A stretch of DNA of 64,000 nt from Chloroflexota bacterium (lineage in GTDB: Bacteria > Chloroflexota > Anaerolineae > Aggregatilineales > Phototrophicaceae), in NCBI GenBank assembly GCA_009841405.1, contig VXLV01000032.1, forward strand, positions 82,174 through 146,173. Reading direction: 5' to 3'. Shown here piece after piece: positions 27,027 through 37,293 of the stretch; the first letter of the stretch is position 1, and each line of letters opens with the position of its first letter. The notes under the pieces were generated by a model. The model searched no databases and had not been told where the DNA came from. It saw nothing but the letters and a program-made list of their open reading frames with translations. The position numbers and the translations under genes were made by a program.

Positions 27027-29258
27027 GTGAACAGAACGCTGCCACGCCAGCGACTGGTCGGCACGGCCCTGCTGTCGGCCAGCGCGCTGCTGCTGGAAAT
27101 CGCTTTGACCCGGCTTTTCTCCCTTCTCTATTTCCCGCCTTATGTTTATTTCATCATTTCTGTCTCCATACTTGGCGTCGGCATTGGCGCTGCATTGCCG
27201 GCTATCCGCCCGGCGCTGGCCGCCGAGGTACGCCTGGCGCTGTATGCCGTCGCCGCCGCGTTCGCGACTTTTCTGCTGCTGTTGCTGGCGACCCTGGCGC
27301 CCGCGGCATCACTACAGATTCCATTGTTCGCGCTGCTGGCGCTGACATTCGCGTGCTTCGGCCTGGCGGTTTCGTCCATCTTCAGTCTACATCCCGCGGC
27401 CGGTCGGGTCCTGTACATGGCGGACTTGCTCGGCGCGGGTGTTGGCGCATTGCTGGCGATACCGCTGCTGAATCAATTTGGCGCGGTTAACGCGGGGCTG
27501 GTTGCGGTTGTGGGTTTCTCTCTCGCCGGCGTTTATTTCGCGGCTGGGCGCCAAGCCCTGGCGGCGCTAGGCGCGCTCGGTCTGTTTGCGCTGGCATTCG
27601 CGGCGAACGCGGCGGCCGATATTCTGCCCATAGACTTGGTGTCCCTTACCAGCGAGAAGCCTATCGTCGCCGCGCTGCAATCTGGCGGCGAAATCCTCGA
27701 GAGCCGGTGGGATGCTTTCGCTCGTACGGATTTGCTCGATCCCGGCGCTGGCCAGCCCTTGCGGATTTACGTCGATGGCGGGGCCGCGTCGATCATGCCC
27801 AGCCAGGCGCGCGCTGCCGAGCTGATGCGCGACATCGGATTCTTCCCCTTCGCCACCGAGCAGCCGGAACGCGTCTTCATCCTGGGGCCCGGGGCCGGGC
27901 TGGATGTGTTCTTCGCGCGCCAGGGTCGCGCCCGGGCGGTGACTGCGGTCGAGGTTAATCGCGCTGCGACTGCGATTGTTGATGAGTGGCGCGCTTACAA
28001 CGGCGGTGTTTACGCGTCGCCCGGCGTAACCGTGATCGTAGACGATGGCCGGAGCGCGCTGCGGCGATCTGACGAGGAGTACGATCTCATTTATCTGTCG
28101 CAAGTTGTGACCCTGGCTGCCGAGCGTGGCGGATACGCGCTATCTGAGAATGCGATTTACACGGTTGATGCCTTCGCCGAGTATCTGTCGCACCTGGCCG
28201 ACGGCGGGCATATCGCGCTGAAGCTCTACGATGAAGTCACGCTGACGCGCGCGCTGTCGACCGCGCTGGCGGCTCTCCGGCTGCAGGGCCTGGACGACCA
28301 GCGGGCGCTGAGCCACTTGATGGCCTTCGTGGATGACAAAAGCACGCCGCCGGTTCCCTTGCTCTTGATCGGTGAACGGGCCTTTGACGAGGACGATTCG
28401 CTGGTGCTGGGCGCGATTGCGCGCGATGTCGGCTTTACGCCGCTGCTGCTGCCGCATGTGCTGGCGCAGCCGCCGCTGGACACGGTGGCCGACGGCGCCC
28501 AGACTTTCGACGCCATTGTCGCCGCGTCCGCTGCCGATATATCCGCGCCAAGCGACGACTGCCCTTATTTCTTTCAACTGGAACGGGGCATACCGGCCAG
28601 CCTGTTGCCTCTGGCCGCCATCGTCGCCCTGCTCACGCTGCTATTGCTTATTCTCTACCTTCGCAACTGCACGCAATCTCGGGCGAGGGTTTGGCGCTCC
28701 CTGCCGCTGTATTTCGCCGCGCTCGGCGTCGGATTCATCGCCCTTGAGATTTACGCGATCCATCAGACGCGGCTCTTCCTCGGGCATCCGACGATGGCGG
28801 TGACCCTGGTGCTGGTCACATTCTTGGTCGGCGGCGGCATCGGCAGCGGGCTCAGCCAACTGCCTGTCGCGCGCGCGCTGCGCCAGCGCCCGCCGTTGCT
28901 TACCGCGCTGGTTGTCCTGCTTGTCATCGTCTGGAGCGCCATTTGGCCCGCGGCAAGCCGCGCGCTTGTCGCCGCCGATTTATCGTTGCGCGCGGCGGCG
29001 GCTGTGATGTCGCTGCTGCCCTTGACGCTTGTGCTGGGCATTCCTTTCCCGCAGGCGCTGGAGAGCGCGGGCAAGCTTGGCGCGCGCCATATCGCGGTCG
29101 CCTGGTCGGTGAATGGCTTGATGACGGTGGTAGGCTCGGTAGCCGCCGTGATACTGTCGATCACGCTGGGTTTCAGCGCGGTTTTTCTTTTGGGCGGCGG
29201 CGCGTATGCCCTGGCGACGCTCGTGTCGCTTTGGGCGCAGCGCCGGGAGGAGTCATGA
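27027..29258 (+). CDS. Membrane-embedded spermidine-synthase-like protein
   Basis: A 743-aa protein with a GTG start. It has a central SAM-dependent methyltransferase/aminopropyltransferase-like domain flanked by membrane helices: about seven in residues 10-215 and about six to seven after residue 525. The central Rossmann domain shows VFILGPGAGLDVFFA near 285, the acidic strand end VTAVEVN, and DDGRSALRRSDEEYDLIYL. The layout matches the poorly characterised spermidine-synthase-like membrane family whose reaction is unknown. The first helices (LLEIALTRLFSLLYFPP) are typical of that family. It overlaps the S9 peptidase gene by 4 nt (ATGA) and may be co-transcribed with the peptide importer upstream. 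Polyamine synthesis is not established for this type. Confidence 0.8.
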   Translation: MNRTLPRQRLVGTALLSASALLLEIALTRLFSLLYFPPYVYFIISVSILGVGIGAALPAIRPALAAEVRLALYAVAAAFATFLLLLLATLAPAASLQIPLFALLALTFACFGLAVSSIFSLHPAAGRVLYMADLLGAGVGALLAIPLLNQFGAVNAGLVAVVGFSLAGVYFAAGRQALAALGALGLFALAFAANAAADILPIDLVSLTSEKPIVAALQSGGEILESRWDAFARTDLLDPGAGQPLRIYVDGGAASIMPSQARAAELMRDIGFFPFATEQPERVFILGPGAGLDVFFARQGRARAVTAVEVNRAATAIVDEWRAYNGGVYASPGVTVIVDDGRSALRRSDEEYDLIYLSQVVTLAAERGGYALSENAIYTVDAFAEYLSHLADGGHIALKLYDEVTLTRALSTALAALRLQGLDDQRALSHLMAFVDDKSTPPVPLLLIGERAFDEDDSLVLGAIARDVGFTPLLLPHVLAQPPLDTVADGAQTFDAIVAASAADISAPSDDCPYFFQLERGIPASLLPLAAIVALLTLLLLILYLRNCTQSRARVWRSLPLYFAALGVGFIALEIYAIHQTRLFLGHPTMAVTLVLVTFLVGGGIGSGLSQLPVARALRQRPPLLTALVVLLVIVWSAIWPAASRALVAADLSLRAAAAVMSLLPLTLVLGIPFPQALESAGKLGARHIAVAWSVNGLMTVVGSVAAVILSITLGFSAVFLLGGGAYALATLVSLWAQRREES

Positions 29259-31069
29259 ACGCGGACGTGAAATCGACATCTGATGAGACAATCAAGAGGA
29301 TGGCGCGGGTCGGAAGTTGCTGGTCGCCGACATTTTCGCCCGACGGACTCAAGCTGGCGTTCGTCAGCGATATGACGGGCAGCCCTCAAATTTGGCAGCT
29401 GCCAGCAGCCGGCGGCTACCCGCGCGCGGTTACAGCCTTTGAGGAACAAATCAGCGAGGTCAGTTGGTCGCCGGCGGGCGACTGGCTGGCGATACAAGCG
29501 GCGCCGGGCGGGGGCATGAACTCCCAGATTGACCTCGTGCGGCTGAACGGCGCCGGTCGTCGGCGCATCACGCCCGGCGGCGCGACCAATAATTGGCTGA
29601 ATTGCTGGATGCCCGACGGCGCCGCCCTGATCTTCTCGTCAAACATGGACGACGCCAATTCGATGAACAGCTACCTGTATTGTATGAAGACTGGCGAAAC
29701 GCGCCGAATCGCGGTCAACAGCGGTGTCGGCGTCGTGGAGCATGTCGCGCGGGATGGCGGGCAATTCCTGCTGAGTCGCGTGGTCTACCGCGGCGACAAC
29801 AATATTTTTCTTGCGAGCCTGGAAAATGACGATGAGCGCCTGCTGACTGAACATGAGCCGCCGGCCAGCTTCGGCAACGCCCGCTTCTCGCATGACGGCG
29901 GCAGCGTGTTTATGCTGACCAACCGCGACCATGACCTGGCTTGTTTCGTCCGGGTCCGACTGGAACAGGGCGCGGCGTGGGAGACATTGCAGTCGCGCGC
30001 TGACGCCGAGCTGGAGCAATTCGCCGTCGCTGCCGAAGACAGGCTGTCGGCGCTGGTATGGAATTGCGCCGGTCGGCATGAATTGGAATTGTTCGATCTT
30101 GCTGTGAATCGACTCGTAGCCAAAATCGGTTTGCCGGGCGAGATCGTTGACGAAATCCGCTTCTCGACTGACGGCGACAAGTTGGCCCTTGTCGTCTCCG
30201 GCGCCAGGCTGCCGCAAGACATCTGGCTGTTGGACACGGCCGATCGGCGCTTGCGGCGGCTCACGCATAGTCCGCACGTAGGCGTGGATTTGGATGCGCT
30301 TGCGGGCGCGGAATTGCGCCGCTACACCGCTCATGACGGCTTGCACTTGACCGGTTGGCTTTACAGGCCGACGGCGGGCAGCGCGCCCTATCCGACAGTG
30401 CTGAGTTTCCACGGCGGGCCCGAAGGCCAGGAGCAGCCACGCTTTCGTTATGAGTATCAGGCGCTGGTTTCGCAGGGCATCGCCGTCTTCGCGCCCAATG
30501 TTCGCGGCTCGTCGGGCTTCGGCAAGCGCTTCGTCAACCTGGATAACGGCGCGCTGCGCGTGGACGCCATCCAGGACATCGCCTCGACCGCGCGCTATCT
30601 GATTGAGAGCGGATTGACCACGCCGGGCCGGGTCGGCATTATGGGCGGGTCCTACGGCGGCTACATGACCATGGCTGGCCTGGCGGAGTTTCCCGACCTG
30701 TTCGCCGCCGGCGTCAATATCTATGGGTTGGTCAATTTCAAGACCTTCTTTGAGCAGACCGAACCCTGGATGGCGGCAATCTCCAAAATCGAATACGGCG
30801 ACCCGGAGACGGAAGGCGACTTGCTGGACGCGCTGTCGCCGATCCACAATCTGGACCGCGTTGCCGCGCCGGTGCTGGTGCTGCACGGCGCCAATGATAC
30901 CAATGTGCCGGTCTATGAAGCCGAGCAGGTCGTTGCGAAGTTGCGCGCGCGCGGCCTGCCCGTCGAGTACATCTTGTTCCCGGACGAAGGGCACGGCTTC
31001 CGCAAAGAGGAGAATCGGATCGCCACCGCCATCGCCGTCGTCAACTGGTTCGCCGAGTATCTATTGTAG
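29255..31069 (+). CDS. S9 family prolyl-oligopeptidase/acylaminoacyl-peptidase-like serine peptidase
   Basis: Cytoplasmic serine peptidase, 604 aa from the ATG at 29255. GGGAGGAG directly upstream selects this start; the longer track ORF runs back inside the previous gene. An N-terminal beta-propeller of TolB/WD-like repeats (SPTFSPDGLKLAFVSD and later copies) covers about residues 20-340. The alpha/beta hydrolase domain follows with nucleophile S466 in GGSYGGYM, D548 in GANDTNVPVY and H580 in DEGHGF, a complete triad. No signal peptide is present. The start overlaps the preceding stop. Lying behind a peptide-type importer, it may degrade imported peptides (inference). Confidence 0.92.
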   Translation: MNADVKSTSDETIKRMARVGSCWSPTFSPDGLKLAFVSDMTGSPQIWQLPAAGGYPRAVTAFEEQISEVSWSPAGDWLAIQAAPGGGMNSQIDLVRLNGAGRRRITPGGATNNWLNCWMPDGAALIFSSNMDDANSMNSYLYCMKTGETRRIAVNSGVGVVEHVARDGGQFLLSRVVYRGDNNIFLASLENDDERLLTEHEPPASFGNARFSHDGGSVFMLTNRDHDLACFVRVRLEQGAAWETLQSRADAELEQFAVAAEDRLSALVWNCAGRHELELFDLAVNRLVAKIGLPGEIVDEIRFSTDGDKLALVVSGARLPQDIWLLDTADRRLRRLTHSPHVGVDLDALAGAELRRYTAHDGLHLTGWLYRPTAGSAPYPTVLSFHGGPEGQEQPRFRYEYQALVSQGIAVFAPNVRGSSGFGKRFVNLDNGALRVDAIQDIASTARYLIESGLTTPGRVGIMGGSYGGYMTMAGLAEFPDLFAAGVNIYGLVNFKTFFEQTEPWMAAISKIEYGDPETEGDLLDALSPIHNLDRVAAPVLVLHGANDTNVPVYEAEQVVAKLRARGLPVEYILFPDEGHGFRKEENRIATAIAVVNWFAEYLL

Positions 31070-31161
31070 GATGCAAGTGACTCGACGGCGCTGGTGATAG
31101 ATTGCGCCAGATTTGCTAACATAGACTGGCTAGGCATTGGGGCATTACCAAGGTGAGGACT

Positions 31162-31995
31162 ATGAGTGAGATGACAATTGGTTGCGCGCTATGGACGCTG
31201 GGGGCGACCCCGGATGTGGCGGCTCTGGCGCGACAGATGGAGATCGCGGCGAATATTGGCTGCACATCAGTACAACCCTGGATCGTGGACTTTGAGTTTC
31301 GTCCCTGCATCCTCGATCCCGAAGTTGGCTCCGCCGCCGACCGCCGCGAAGTCATGCGAATTGCCGAGTCGCTTGGCCTCTCGTTCAGCGGCTTCTGCGC
31401 CCAGTTGCAGGGCGCCGTGACATATGGCGGGCTGGAGGAGCGCGAGGGCTTGCGCTGGCGGATCGACAAGACCAAGACCGCGCTGGATACCGCCGCTGAG
31501 CTGGGTGGTACTATCGTCACCACGCACGCCGGCGTCTTGCCCGAGGAAAAGACCGACCCGGCTTATCAGATTCTGCTGGAATCAGTGGGCGAGATCGCCG
31601 AGCACGGCGCGAGCGTCGGCGTCTACTTCGCCATGGAAACAGGCCAGGAAACGCCGCAAGCGCTGGGCGATTTCATTGACGAAGTGGGCAATCCCTGGCT
31701 GAAAGTCAACTACGATCCCTGCAACCTGCTGAGATTCGGTTCGGAAGCTGGCACGGTTCGGGGTGTATATGACCTGGGTGACAAGATCATCCACACGCAC
31801 GCCAAGGACTGGAATCCTGAAACACGGCAAGCCACCTGCGGTGAAGGACTTGTGCCCTGGGACGCGTACATGGGGGCGCTGCGGGACATCGGCTATCAGG
31901 GCGTGCTGGCCATTGAAGACGAGACCGGCAACGACGACATGATCGGCTCGATTGCGCGCAGCTACGCATTCTTGAAAGGCTACTTCAATGATTAA
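31162..31995 (+). CDS. Sugar phosphate isomerase/epimerase family TIM-barrel protein
   Basis: Xylose-isomerase-like TIM barrel, 277 aa from the ATG at 31162; an in-frame GTG at 31153 overlaps the AAGGTGAGG ribosome site and is less likely. Likely divalent-metal ligands are E in FAMETGQ (near residue 157), D in NYDPCN (near 183), H in HTHAKDW (near 209) and E in IEDETGN (near 252), the family pattern. The substrate could be a keto-sugar, inosose or sugar acid. It overlaps the downstream Gfo/Idh/MocA oxidoreductase by 8 nt. Such pairs commonly act in successive steps of inositol or rare-sugar catabolism (family knowledge; inference here). Confidence 0.85.
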   Translation: MSEMTIGCALWTLGATPDVAALARQMEIAANIGCTSVQPWIVDFEFRPCILDPEVGSAADRREVMRIAESLGLSFSGFCAQLQGAVTYGGLEEREGLRWRIDKTKTALDTAAELGGTIVTTHAGVLPEEKTDPAYQILLESVGEIAEHGASVGVYFAMETGQETPQALGDFIDEVGNPWLKVNYDPCNLLRFGSEAGTVRGVYDLGDKIIHTHAKDWNPETRQATCGEGLVPWDAYMGALRDIGYQGVLAIEDETGNDDMIGSIARSYAFLKGYFND

Positions 31996-33037
31996 TGTCG
32001 GTATCCTCGGCGCGGGCGGGATCGCCGCGCTCAGCCATCTGCCCGAGATCGCCGCTGTCGAGGGCATGCGCGTGACGCATGTATGCGGGCGGCGTGAGCA
32101 GCGTCTGCGCCTGCTCTGCGAGCGCTTTGACGTGCCGCGCTTTTCGACCAGTTGGGCTGGTCTGCTGGGCGACGATGAACTGGACGCGGTGATCGTGGCG
32201 CTGCCGCATCCGCTGCACGCCGAAGCCGGCCTAGCCGTGCTGCAGCGAGGTTTGCATCTCTTCATGCAGAAGCCGCTATGCACAAGTATAGACGAAGCGA
32301 ATCAATTGGCGGCGGCCAGCGAGGCACGGCCGGCGCAAATCGTCTATTGTCGCCCGTCATTTGACGCGATCGTCTACGAGATGAAGCGACAATTGGCGGC
32401 CGGCGCCATCGGCACGATCTCGGGGGCTATGGCGCGGCATAGCCATGGCGGCCCGGAAGTCTACTATGCCGAGGTGACGGACAGCTTTGAGGAGCCGCGC
32501 GTCGAGAATGACTTCTGGTTTTTCGATGCCGATACCGCTGGCGGCGGCGCGCTGATCGACATGGGCGTTTATTCTATCGCCAACATCGTCGCGCTGCTGG
32601 GCAAGGTCGATCATGTGACGGCGCGCATGGCTACGGTCGCCAAGCCGACCGGCATGGAAGACACCGCCACGCTAATTCTGGAAATGGCCAATGGCGCCTT
32701 GGCCACCGCCGAAACCGGCTGGTGCGACCCGGCGCGGTCGTCCTACCTGCGCGTGCATGGGACAGCGGGCAAGCTCATCAAACGCGACGAGGCGATTGAC
32801 TACATCCGCCCCAGTTCTTTCGAGCGCGAATGGGCCGCGCCGCTGGTCGACGTCATCAGTCCGGCGCCTGCCCTCAACCAGCATGAGGAGTGGCTGCGCT
32901 GCATCGAAAGCGGCCGCCAGCCCGAGCTGTCAAACTTGTGGGTGGCGCGCCATGTGACCGAGATCATGCTGGCGGCGGTCGCGTCCAACGAAAGCGGCGC
33001 GCGAATCGCCATCGAGACCGATCCAAGAATGAGTTGA
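31988..33037 (+). CDS. Gfo/Idh/MocA family NAD(P)-dependent oxidoreductase
   Basis: Sugar or cyclitol dehydrogenase, 349 aa. The N-terminal Rossmann fold has GILGAGGIAALSH at residues 5-17. The family Lys motif reads QKPLCTS rather than EKP, with Lys conserved near residue 96. A C-terminal GFO_IDH_MocA-C-like beta-sheet domain follows, with GGGALIDMGVYSI near 180-192. Its start overlaps the isomerase gene by 8 nt, so the two are translationally coupled. The gene converges with the GH51 gene, with a 3-nt gap. Substrate identity is not visible. Confidence 0.88.
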   Translation: MINVGILGAGGIAALSHLPEIAAVEGMRVTHVCGRREQRLRLLCERFDVPRFSTSWAGLLGDDELDAVIVALPHPLHAEAGLAVLQRGLHLFMQKPLCTSIDEANQLAAASEARPAQIVYCRPSFDAIVYEMKRQLAAGAIGTISGAMARHSHGGPEVYYAEVTDSFEEPRVENDFWFFDADTAGGGALIDMGVYSIANIVALLGKVDHVTARMATVAKPTGMEDTATLILEMANGALATAETGWCDPARSSYLRVHGTAGKLIKRDEAIDYIRPSSFEREWAAPLVDVISPAPALNQHEEWLRCIESGRQPELSNLWVARHVTEIMLAAVASNESGARIAIETDPRMS

Positions 33038-33040
33038 AAC

Positions 33041-34549
33041 TTAGACATCGACGCCGAGCGAAGTGAAGGAAAGCGGCGGCAGGCTCAGCTCGGCTTTGCC
33101 ATTAATGATTCGCGGCGCGTAAATGGCCTGCGCTGTGAATTGATTCGGGTTCTCCCAGGTATTGGCCGCCTTGGGGTCGCGGCCGGCCAATTGGTGCGCT
33201 GACGATATGCGTTTCGGCGCGATGTCTTGCCAGTGGATTTCAAGTGGCACGCGCTCGGTCTGGCTGCGGTTGACGATGAATATTGTATTGTTGCCCGTCT
33301 CCGCATCATAGGCGGCGGAAACATCCAGCAGCGGCATATCGCCAAACTTCTTGGTGTCATAACGCGGCGACTCGACAAGCAGGTCGAGCGAATTGCCGCT
33401 GGCCATCTGGCTGAACATCAGCAGCGGATAGTATATGGTTTGCTTGAGCAAACTGTCAGTGGTCGTGAGGATGGGCGCGATGACGTTGACGATTTGGGCG
33501 ATGCAAGCGATCTTGAGCACATCGGCTTTGCGCAGAAAGACATTCAGCCATTGGGCTACGACCAGCGCGTCTTCGAGATTGTAGACCTCCTCAATCAAGT
33601 GCGGCGCCTCGGTCCAGCCGCCCCGCATATCGCTTAGGTCGCGCGTTTTGTACCAGACGTTCCATTCGTCCCAGGACAGGTAGACATCGTGCTTGGAACG
33701 CGTTTTGGCTTTCACATAGCGCAGCACAGCAGCGACCGTATCGACGTAGTCTTCGAAGGCGGCGCTGAGCGCGAGATAGCTGGCCGTGTCGTCCTCAAGG
33801 TTGTCGGCGTAATAGTGCATGGAGTGATAATTGACAAGGTCCCAGCACAATTCAAGGCTAATCCGATCCCACTCGGGGTAGGTCGCCATCTTGGAGCTTG
33901 ATGAGCCGCAAAGCACCAGTTTGATTGCGGCGTCGTGCAAGCGCATCAGTTTGGCGGCTTCGCGCGCTTTCGTGCCGTACTCGGCGGCTTGCAGGTGGCC
34001 GATCTGCCAGGGGCCGTCCATCTCATTGCCCAGGCACCAGTACTTGACGCCATAGGGCTCTTCGTGACCGTTTGCGGCGCGCATATCCGCGTAATGGCTG
34101 CCTGGCCGCGCATTGCAGTATTCCACGAGGTTGGCGGCGTCTTGAATCGTTCCCGTGCCCAGATTGACCGCCAACATCGGCGCTGTACCGATCTCACGGC
34201 AGAAACGGATGAACTCGTCCGTGCCGAACTGGTTGGTCTCGACCGACTGCCAGGCCATTTCCCGCCGGCGCGGCCGCTGGTCTTTTGGTCCGATGCCATC
34301 TTCCCAGCGGTAGCCGCTGACGAAGTTGCCGCCGGGATAACGCATCGCGCGGTAATTCAGTTCGCGCAGGGCCGCCAGGACATCCACCCGGAGTCCGTTT
34401 TCATCGGCGTGGCGCGAGGCCGGGTCGTGGATGCCTTCGTAGATGCAGCGCCCCATGTGCTCGGCGAAGCCGCTGAACAGGAGCGGGGAGATTTCGCCGA
34501 TGGCGCGTTTTGTGTCGACATAGAGGCGGGCTACGGGCGTCTGGCTCAT
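33041..34549 (-). CDS. Alpha-L-arabinofuranosidase, GH51
   Basis: Retaining hydrolase removing alpha-L-arabinofuranosyl units from arabinan, arabinoxylan or arabinogalactan oligosaccharides; 502 aa, the usual length for bacterial GH51. The acid/base is E176 in [10 protein letters not shown] and the nucleophile is E295 in SWDEWNVWY. The N-terminal [21 protein letters not shown] and [19 protein letters not shown] segments are classical GH51. No signal peptide, hence cytoplasmic. It lies 71 bp behind glgP on the same strand. Together with GH127 at 12108 it gives the cell both alpha- and beta-L-arabinofuranosidase activity, fitting use of plant- or algal-type arabinosides. Confidence 0.94.
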   Translation of the reverse strand: MSQTPVARLYVDTKRAIGEISPLLFSGFAEHMGRCIYEGIHDPASRHADENGLRVDVLAALRELNYRAMRYPGGNFVSGYRWEDGIGPKDQRPRRREMAWQSVETNQFGTDEFIRFCREIGTAPMLAVNLGTGTIQDAANLVEYCNARPGSHYADMRAANGHEEPYGVKYWCLGNEMDGPWQIGHLQAAEYGTKAREAAKLMRLHDAAIKLVLCGSSSSKMATYPEWDRISLELCWDLVNYHSMHYYADNLEDDTASYLALSAAFEDYVDTVAAVLRYVKAKTRSKHDVYLSWDEWNVWYKTRDLSDMRGGWTEAPHLIEEVYNLEDALVVAQWLNVFLRKADVLKIACIAQIVNVIAPILTTTDSLLKQTIYYPLLMFSQMASGNSLDLLVESPRYDTKKFGDMPLLDVSAAYDAETGNNTIFIVNRSQTERVPLEIHWQDIAPKRISSAHQLAGRDPKAANTWENPNQFTAQAIYAPRIINGKAELSLPPLSFTSLGVDV

Positions 34550-34620
34550 GGCTTTTCCTCTCTAATCAAGTCCGTCTATATGACGGCCGTCCTTCAGTTG
34601 AAGTGTGGGCAAACCGGCGC

Positions 34621-37098
34621 CTAATCTTCTCTGACCAAATCCAGTATCGACGCCTGCCAAATGTCGCGGTTGTATTCAGCGATTGTCCGGTCCGACGAGA
34701 AGAAGCCGCTGCGCGCCGCGTTGAGAATGGACATCGTTGTCCAGCGTTCCTGGTCGGCGTAGGCTTGCGCGACCTGCTGCTGGCACGCCAGGTAGCTGGC
34801 GAAATCGGCGCAGAGCATGTACTCGTCGTGGTAGAGCAGCGAATCGACGATGGGCCGGAACAGCCCGGTGTCGCCGCCGGAGAATTGCCCGCCGGCGATC
34901 CAGTCGATGGCCTCGCGCAGCGCGGCGTTCGACTCGATGTAATCGCGCGGGTTGTAGCCGGCCGCTTTCGCCGCGAAGACTTCTTCGGTGGTCAATCCGA
35001 ACAAGAAGAAGTTCTCCGCGCCGACCCGGTCGCGGATTTCGATATTGGCGCCATCAAGCGTGCCGACGGTCAGCGCGCCATTTAGCGCGAATTTCATATT
35101 GCCGGTGCCGGAGGCTTCCTTGCCGGCGAGCGATATCTGCTCCGAGACGTCGGCCGCGGGATAAATCAGCTGGCCGGAGGTGACATTGAAATTAGGGATG
35201 AAGACGACGCGCAGGCGCTCGGCCGAAACCGGATCGCGATTGACCACATCGGCGATGGAATTGATCAGCTTGATGATTAACTTGGCCATGTGATAGCCGG
35301 GCGCGGCTTTGGCGCCGAAGACGAAAGTGACCGGGTCTTGCGCAGCGCCGGGATCGAGTTTGAGTCGCTGATACAGATGTATTATGTGCAGCGCTTTCAA
35401 CAGTTGCCGCTTGTATTCGTGCAGGCGCTTGACCATGACGTCAAACATTGAATCGGCGTCGACCGCCAGCCCGAGCTGGTCTTTGACGTAATCCGCCAGC
35501 TGCTGCTTGTTTGCCTTTTTCATGGCGCGCCAGGCGTCGCGAAACTCGGCGTCATCGACGTAGGCTTCCAACTGCGCCAGTTCATCCAGGTTGGTCAGCC
35601 AGCCGTCTCCGATTCGCTCGCTGATGAGATCGGCCAGGATGGGGTTGGCCAGGCGCATGAAGCGGCGCGGCGTCACGCCGTTGGTCTTGTTGCCGAATTT
35701 CTCGGGCCACATATCGGCAAAGTCCGAAAAGACGCGCGATTTCAGCAGGTCGGACTGGAGCTCGGCAACGCCGTTGATCGAGTAGCTGCCGATGCAGGCC
35801 AGGTTAGCCATGCGCACTTGCTTCTCCGCCGCCTCTTCGATAATCGACATGCGTTCAACCCGACCGGGGTCGTTCGGGTAAGTCATGCGCACATCGTCCA
35901 GGAATCGGCGATTGATCTCGTAAATGATTTCCAGATGGCGCGGCAGCACGCGCTGCATCAACCAGACAGGCCACTTCTCCAGCGCTTCCGGCAGCAAGGT
36001 ATGCTGCGTTGAGGCGAATGTGCCCGTGGTGATCTTCCAGGCGCGTTCCCAGCCGAGCTGGTATTCGTCGATCAGCAGGCGCATTAACTCAGCGATCGCG
36101 ATGACCGGGTGCGAATCATTGAGGTGGATCACAGCCACCCGCGGCAACTCCTCCCATTCGGCGTTCTTGATCATGAAGCGCTTGATGATATTGTTCAGCG
36201 AGCAGGCGACAAAAAAGTACTGCTGCTTCAGGCGCAGTTCCTTGCCTTGCGGCGTATTGTCATTGGGGTAGAGCACCTTGGTGACGTTTTCGGAGCTGGT
36301 CTTCTGCTCGACCGCGCGCGAGTAGTCGCCGACGTCAAAGAGCTGCAAATCGAATTCGCGCGTGGCGCGCGCGCTCCACAGCCGCAGCATGTTGACAGTT
36401 TTCGTACGGTAGCCGGGCGCCAGCGTGTGGTAGGGCTGGCCCATGATGGTCTGCGCCGGGATCCAGCGGACGCGGTAGGCGCCGTCGCCGTCGGCATAGT
36501 GCTCGGTATGCCCGCCGAAACCGACCTCAACCATGTCGTCTGGTTGCGGGAATTCCCAGGGGTTGCCGTAGTAGAGCCACTCGTCCGGGCTTTCAACCTG
36601 CCAGCCATCGCGGAATGACTGACGGAAGATGCCGTATTCGTATCGAATGCCGTAGCCGACGGCCGGGATATTGAGCGTGGCCAGCGAGTCCATGAAACAG
36701 GCGGACAGCCGGCCCAAGCCGCCGTTGCCCAAACCTGGCTCGATGTCCAGGGCGATGAGTTCGGCGATGTCGATGTCGTGCTTCTGCATCGTCTGCCTGG
36801 CCAGCTCATAGGTATTGGTGTACAGAAGATTCTGCTCCAGTTGCTGCCCGACCAGGTATTCGGCCGACAAGTAATACACAAATTTAGGATTCTGGCGAAA
36901 GTAGCAGTCGACGTTTTGCTGCCAGTTGTACATCATGTAGTCGCGAACGGTATAGGCGAGCGCCTCATAAAGATCGTGCCGCGTCGCGGTGTAAATTGCC
37001 TGGCCGCGCGTGTAATACAGATTGTCGCGAAATGCTTGCGCGAATGCCTCCTGCGAATGCTCCACGCTAGAGATATTCTCGAAATCGGCGATCACCAT
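34621..37098 (-). CDS. glgP: Glycogen/starch/maltodextrin phosphorylase
   Basis: PLP-dependent GT35 phosphorylase that releases glucose 1-phosphate from alpha-1,4-glucans; 825 aa, standard length. The PLP-binding Lys is K669 in [15 protein letters not shown]. The [15 protein letters not shown] signature, [15 protein letters not shown] near 125 and the N-terminal DNLYYTRGQ are all present. No carbohydrate-binding extension is seen. It is transcribed ahead of the GH51 gene and is divergent from the sulfatase at 37294. Its presence points to intracellular storage glucan or imported maltodextrin use. Confidence 0.96.
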   Translation of the reverse strand: MVIADFENISSVEHSQEAFAQAFRDNLYYTRGQAIYTATRHDLYEALAYTVRDYMMYNWQQNVDCYFRQNPKFVYYLSAEYLVGQQLEQNLLYTNTYELARQTMQKHDIDIAELIALDIEPGLGNGGLGRLSACFMDSLATLNIPAVGYGIRYEYGIFRQSFRDGWQVESPDEWLYYGNPWEFPQPDDMVEVGFGGHTEHYADGDGAYRVRWIPAQTIMGQPYHTLAPGYRTKTVNMLRLWSARATREFDLQLFDVGDYSRAVEQKTSSENVTKVLYPNDNTPQGKELRLKQQYFFVACSLNNIIKRFMIKNAEWEELPRVAVIHLNDSHPVIAIAELMRLLIDEYQLGWERAWKITTGTFASTQHTLLPEALEKWPVWLMQRVLPRHLEIIYEINRRFLDDVRMTYPNDPGRVERMSIIEEAAEKQVRMANLACIGSYSINGVAELQSDLLKSRVFSDFADMWPEKFGNKTNGVTPRRFMRLANPILADLISERIGDGWLTNLDELAQLEAYVDDAEFRDAWRAMKKANKQQLADYVKDQLGLAVDADSMFDVMVKRLHEYKRQLLKALHIIHLYQRLKLDPGAAQDPVTFVFGAKAAPGYHMAKLIIKLINSIADVVNRDPVSAERLRVVFIPNFNVTSGQLIYPAADVSEQISLAGKEASGTGNMKFALNGALTVGTLDGANIEIRDRVGAENFFLFGLTTEEVFAAKAAGYNPRDYIESNAALREAIDWIAGGQFSGGDTGLFRPIVDSLLYHDEYMLCADFASYLACQQQVAQAYADQERWTTMSILNAARSGFFSSDRTIAEYNRDIWQASILDLVRED

Positions 37099-37253
37099 GC
37101 TTGTCCCTTTCGTCTAGCAATTGCCAAATGCGACTTGCCGCGCTAGGCGCCCCGGCGCAACGAAGCGCGACTCTGTAAAGAAAGTATCCCCAATAATAGA
37201 CCGCAGCGCGCGTTTCCGCCAATACTGGCGATACTCGGTAATTTCGCCGACCG

Positions 37254-37262
37254 TGCTAGAAT
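37254..37262 (+). promoter_or_regulatory. Candidate extended -10 promoter for the sulfatase gene
   Basis: TGCTAGAAT: an extended -10 (TGn plus TAGAAT), identical at the core to the element before cdaA. It lies in the 195-bp divergent gap between glgP and the sulfatase. Transcription near 37269 would place GGGAG and the ATG at 37294 properly downstream and rule out the upstream ATG at 37261. No good -35 is visible. Confidence 0.38.
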
Positions 37263-37293
37263 GAGTCCGGCCGGCGCTAGCGGGAGCAAAGCC

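Noticed and set aside
29639-30994. 451-aa minus-strand ORF opposite the S9 peptidase
   Set aside because: Shadow ORF. The peptidase triad and propeller repeats are on the plus strand.
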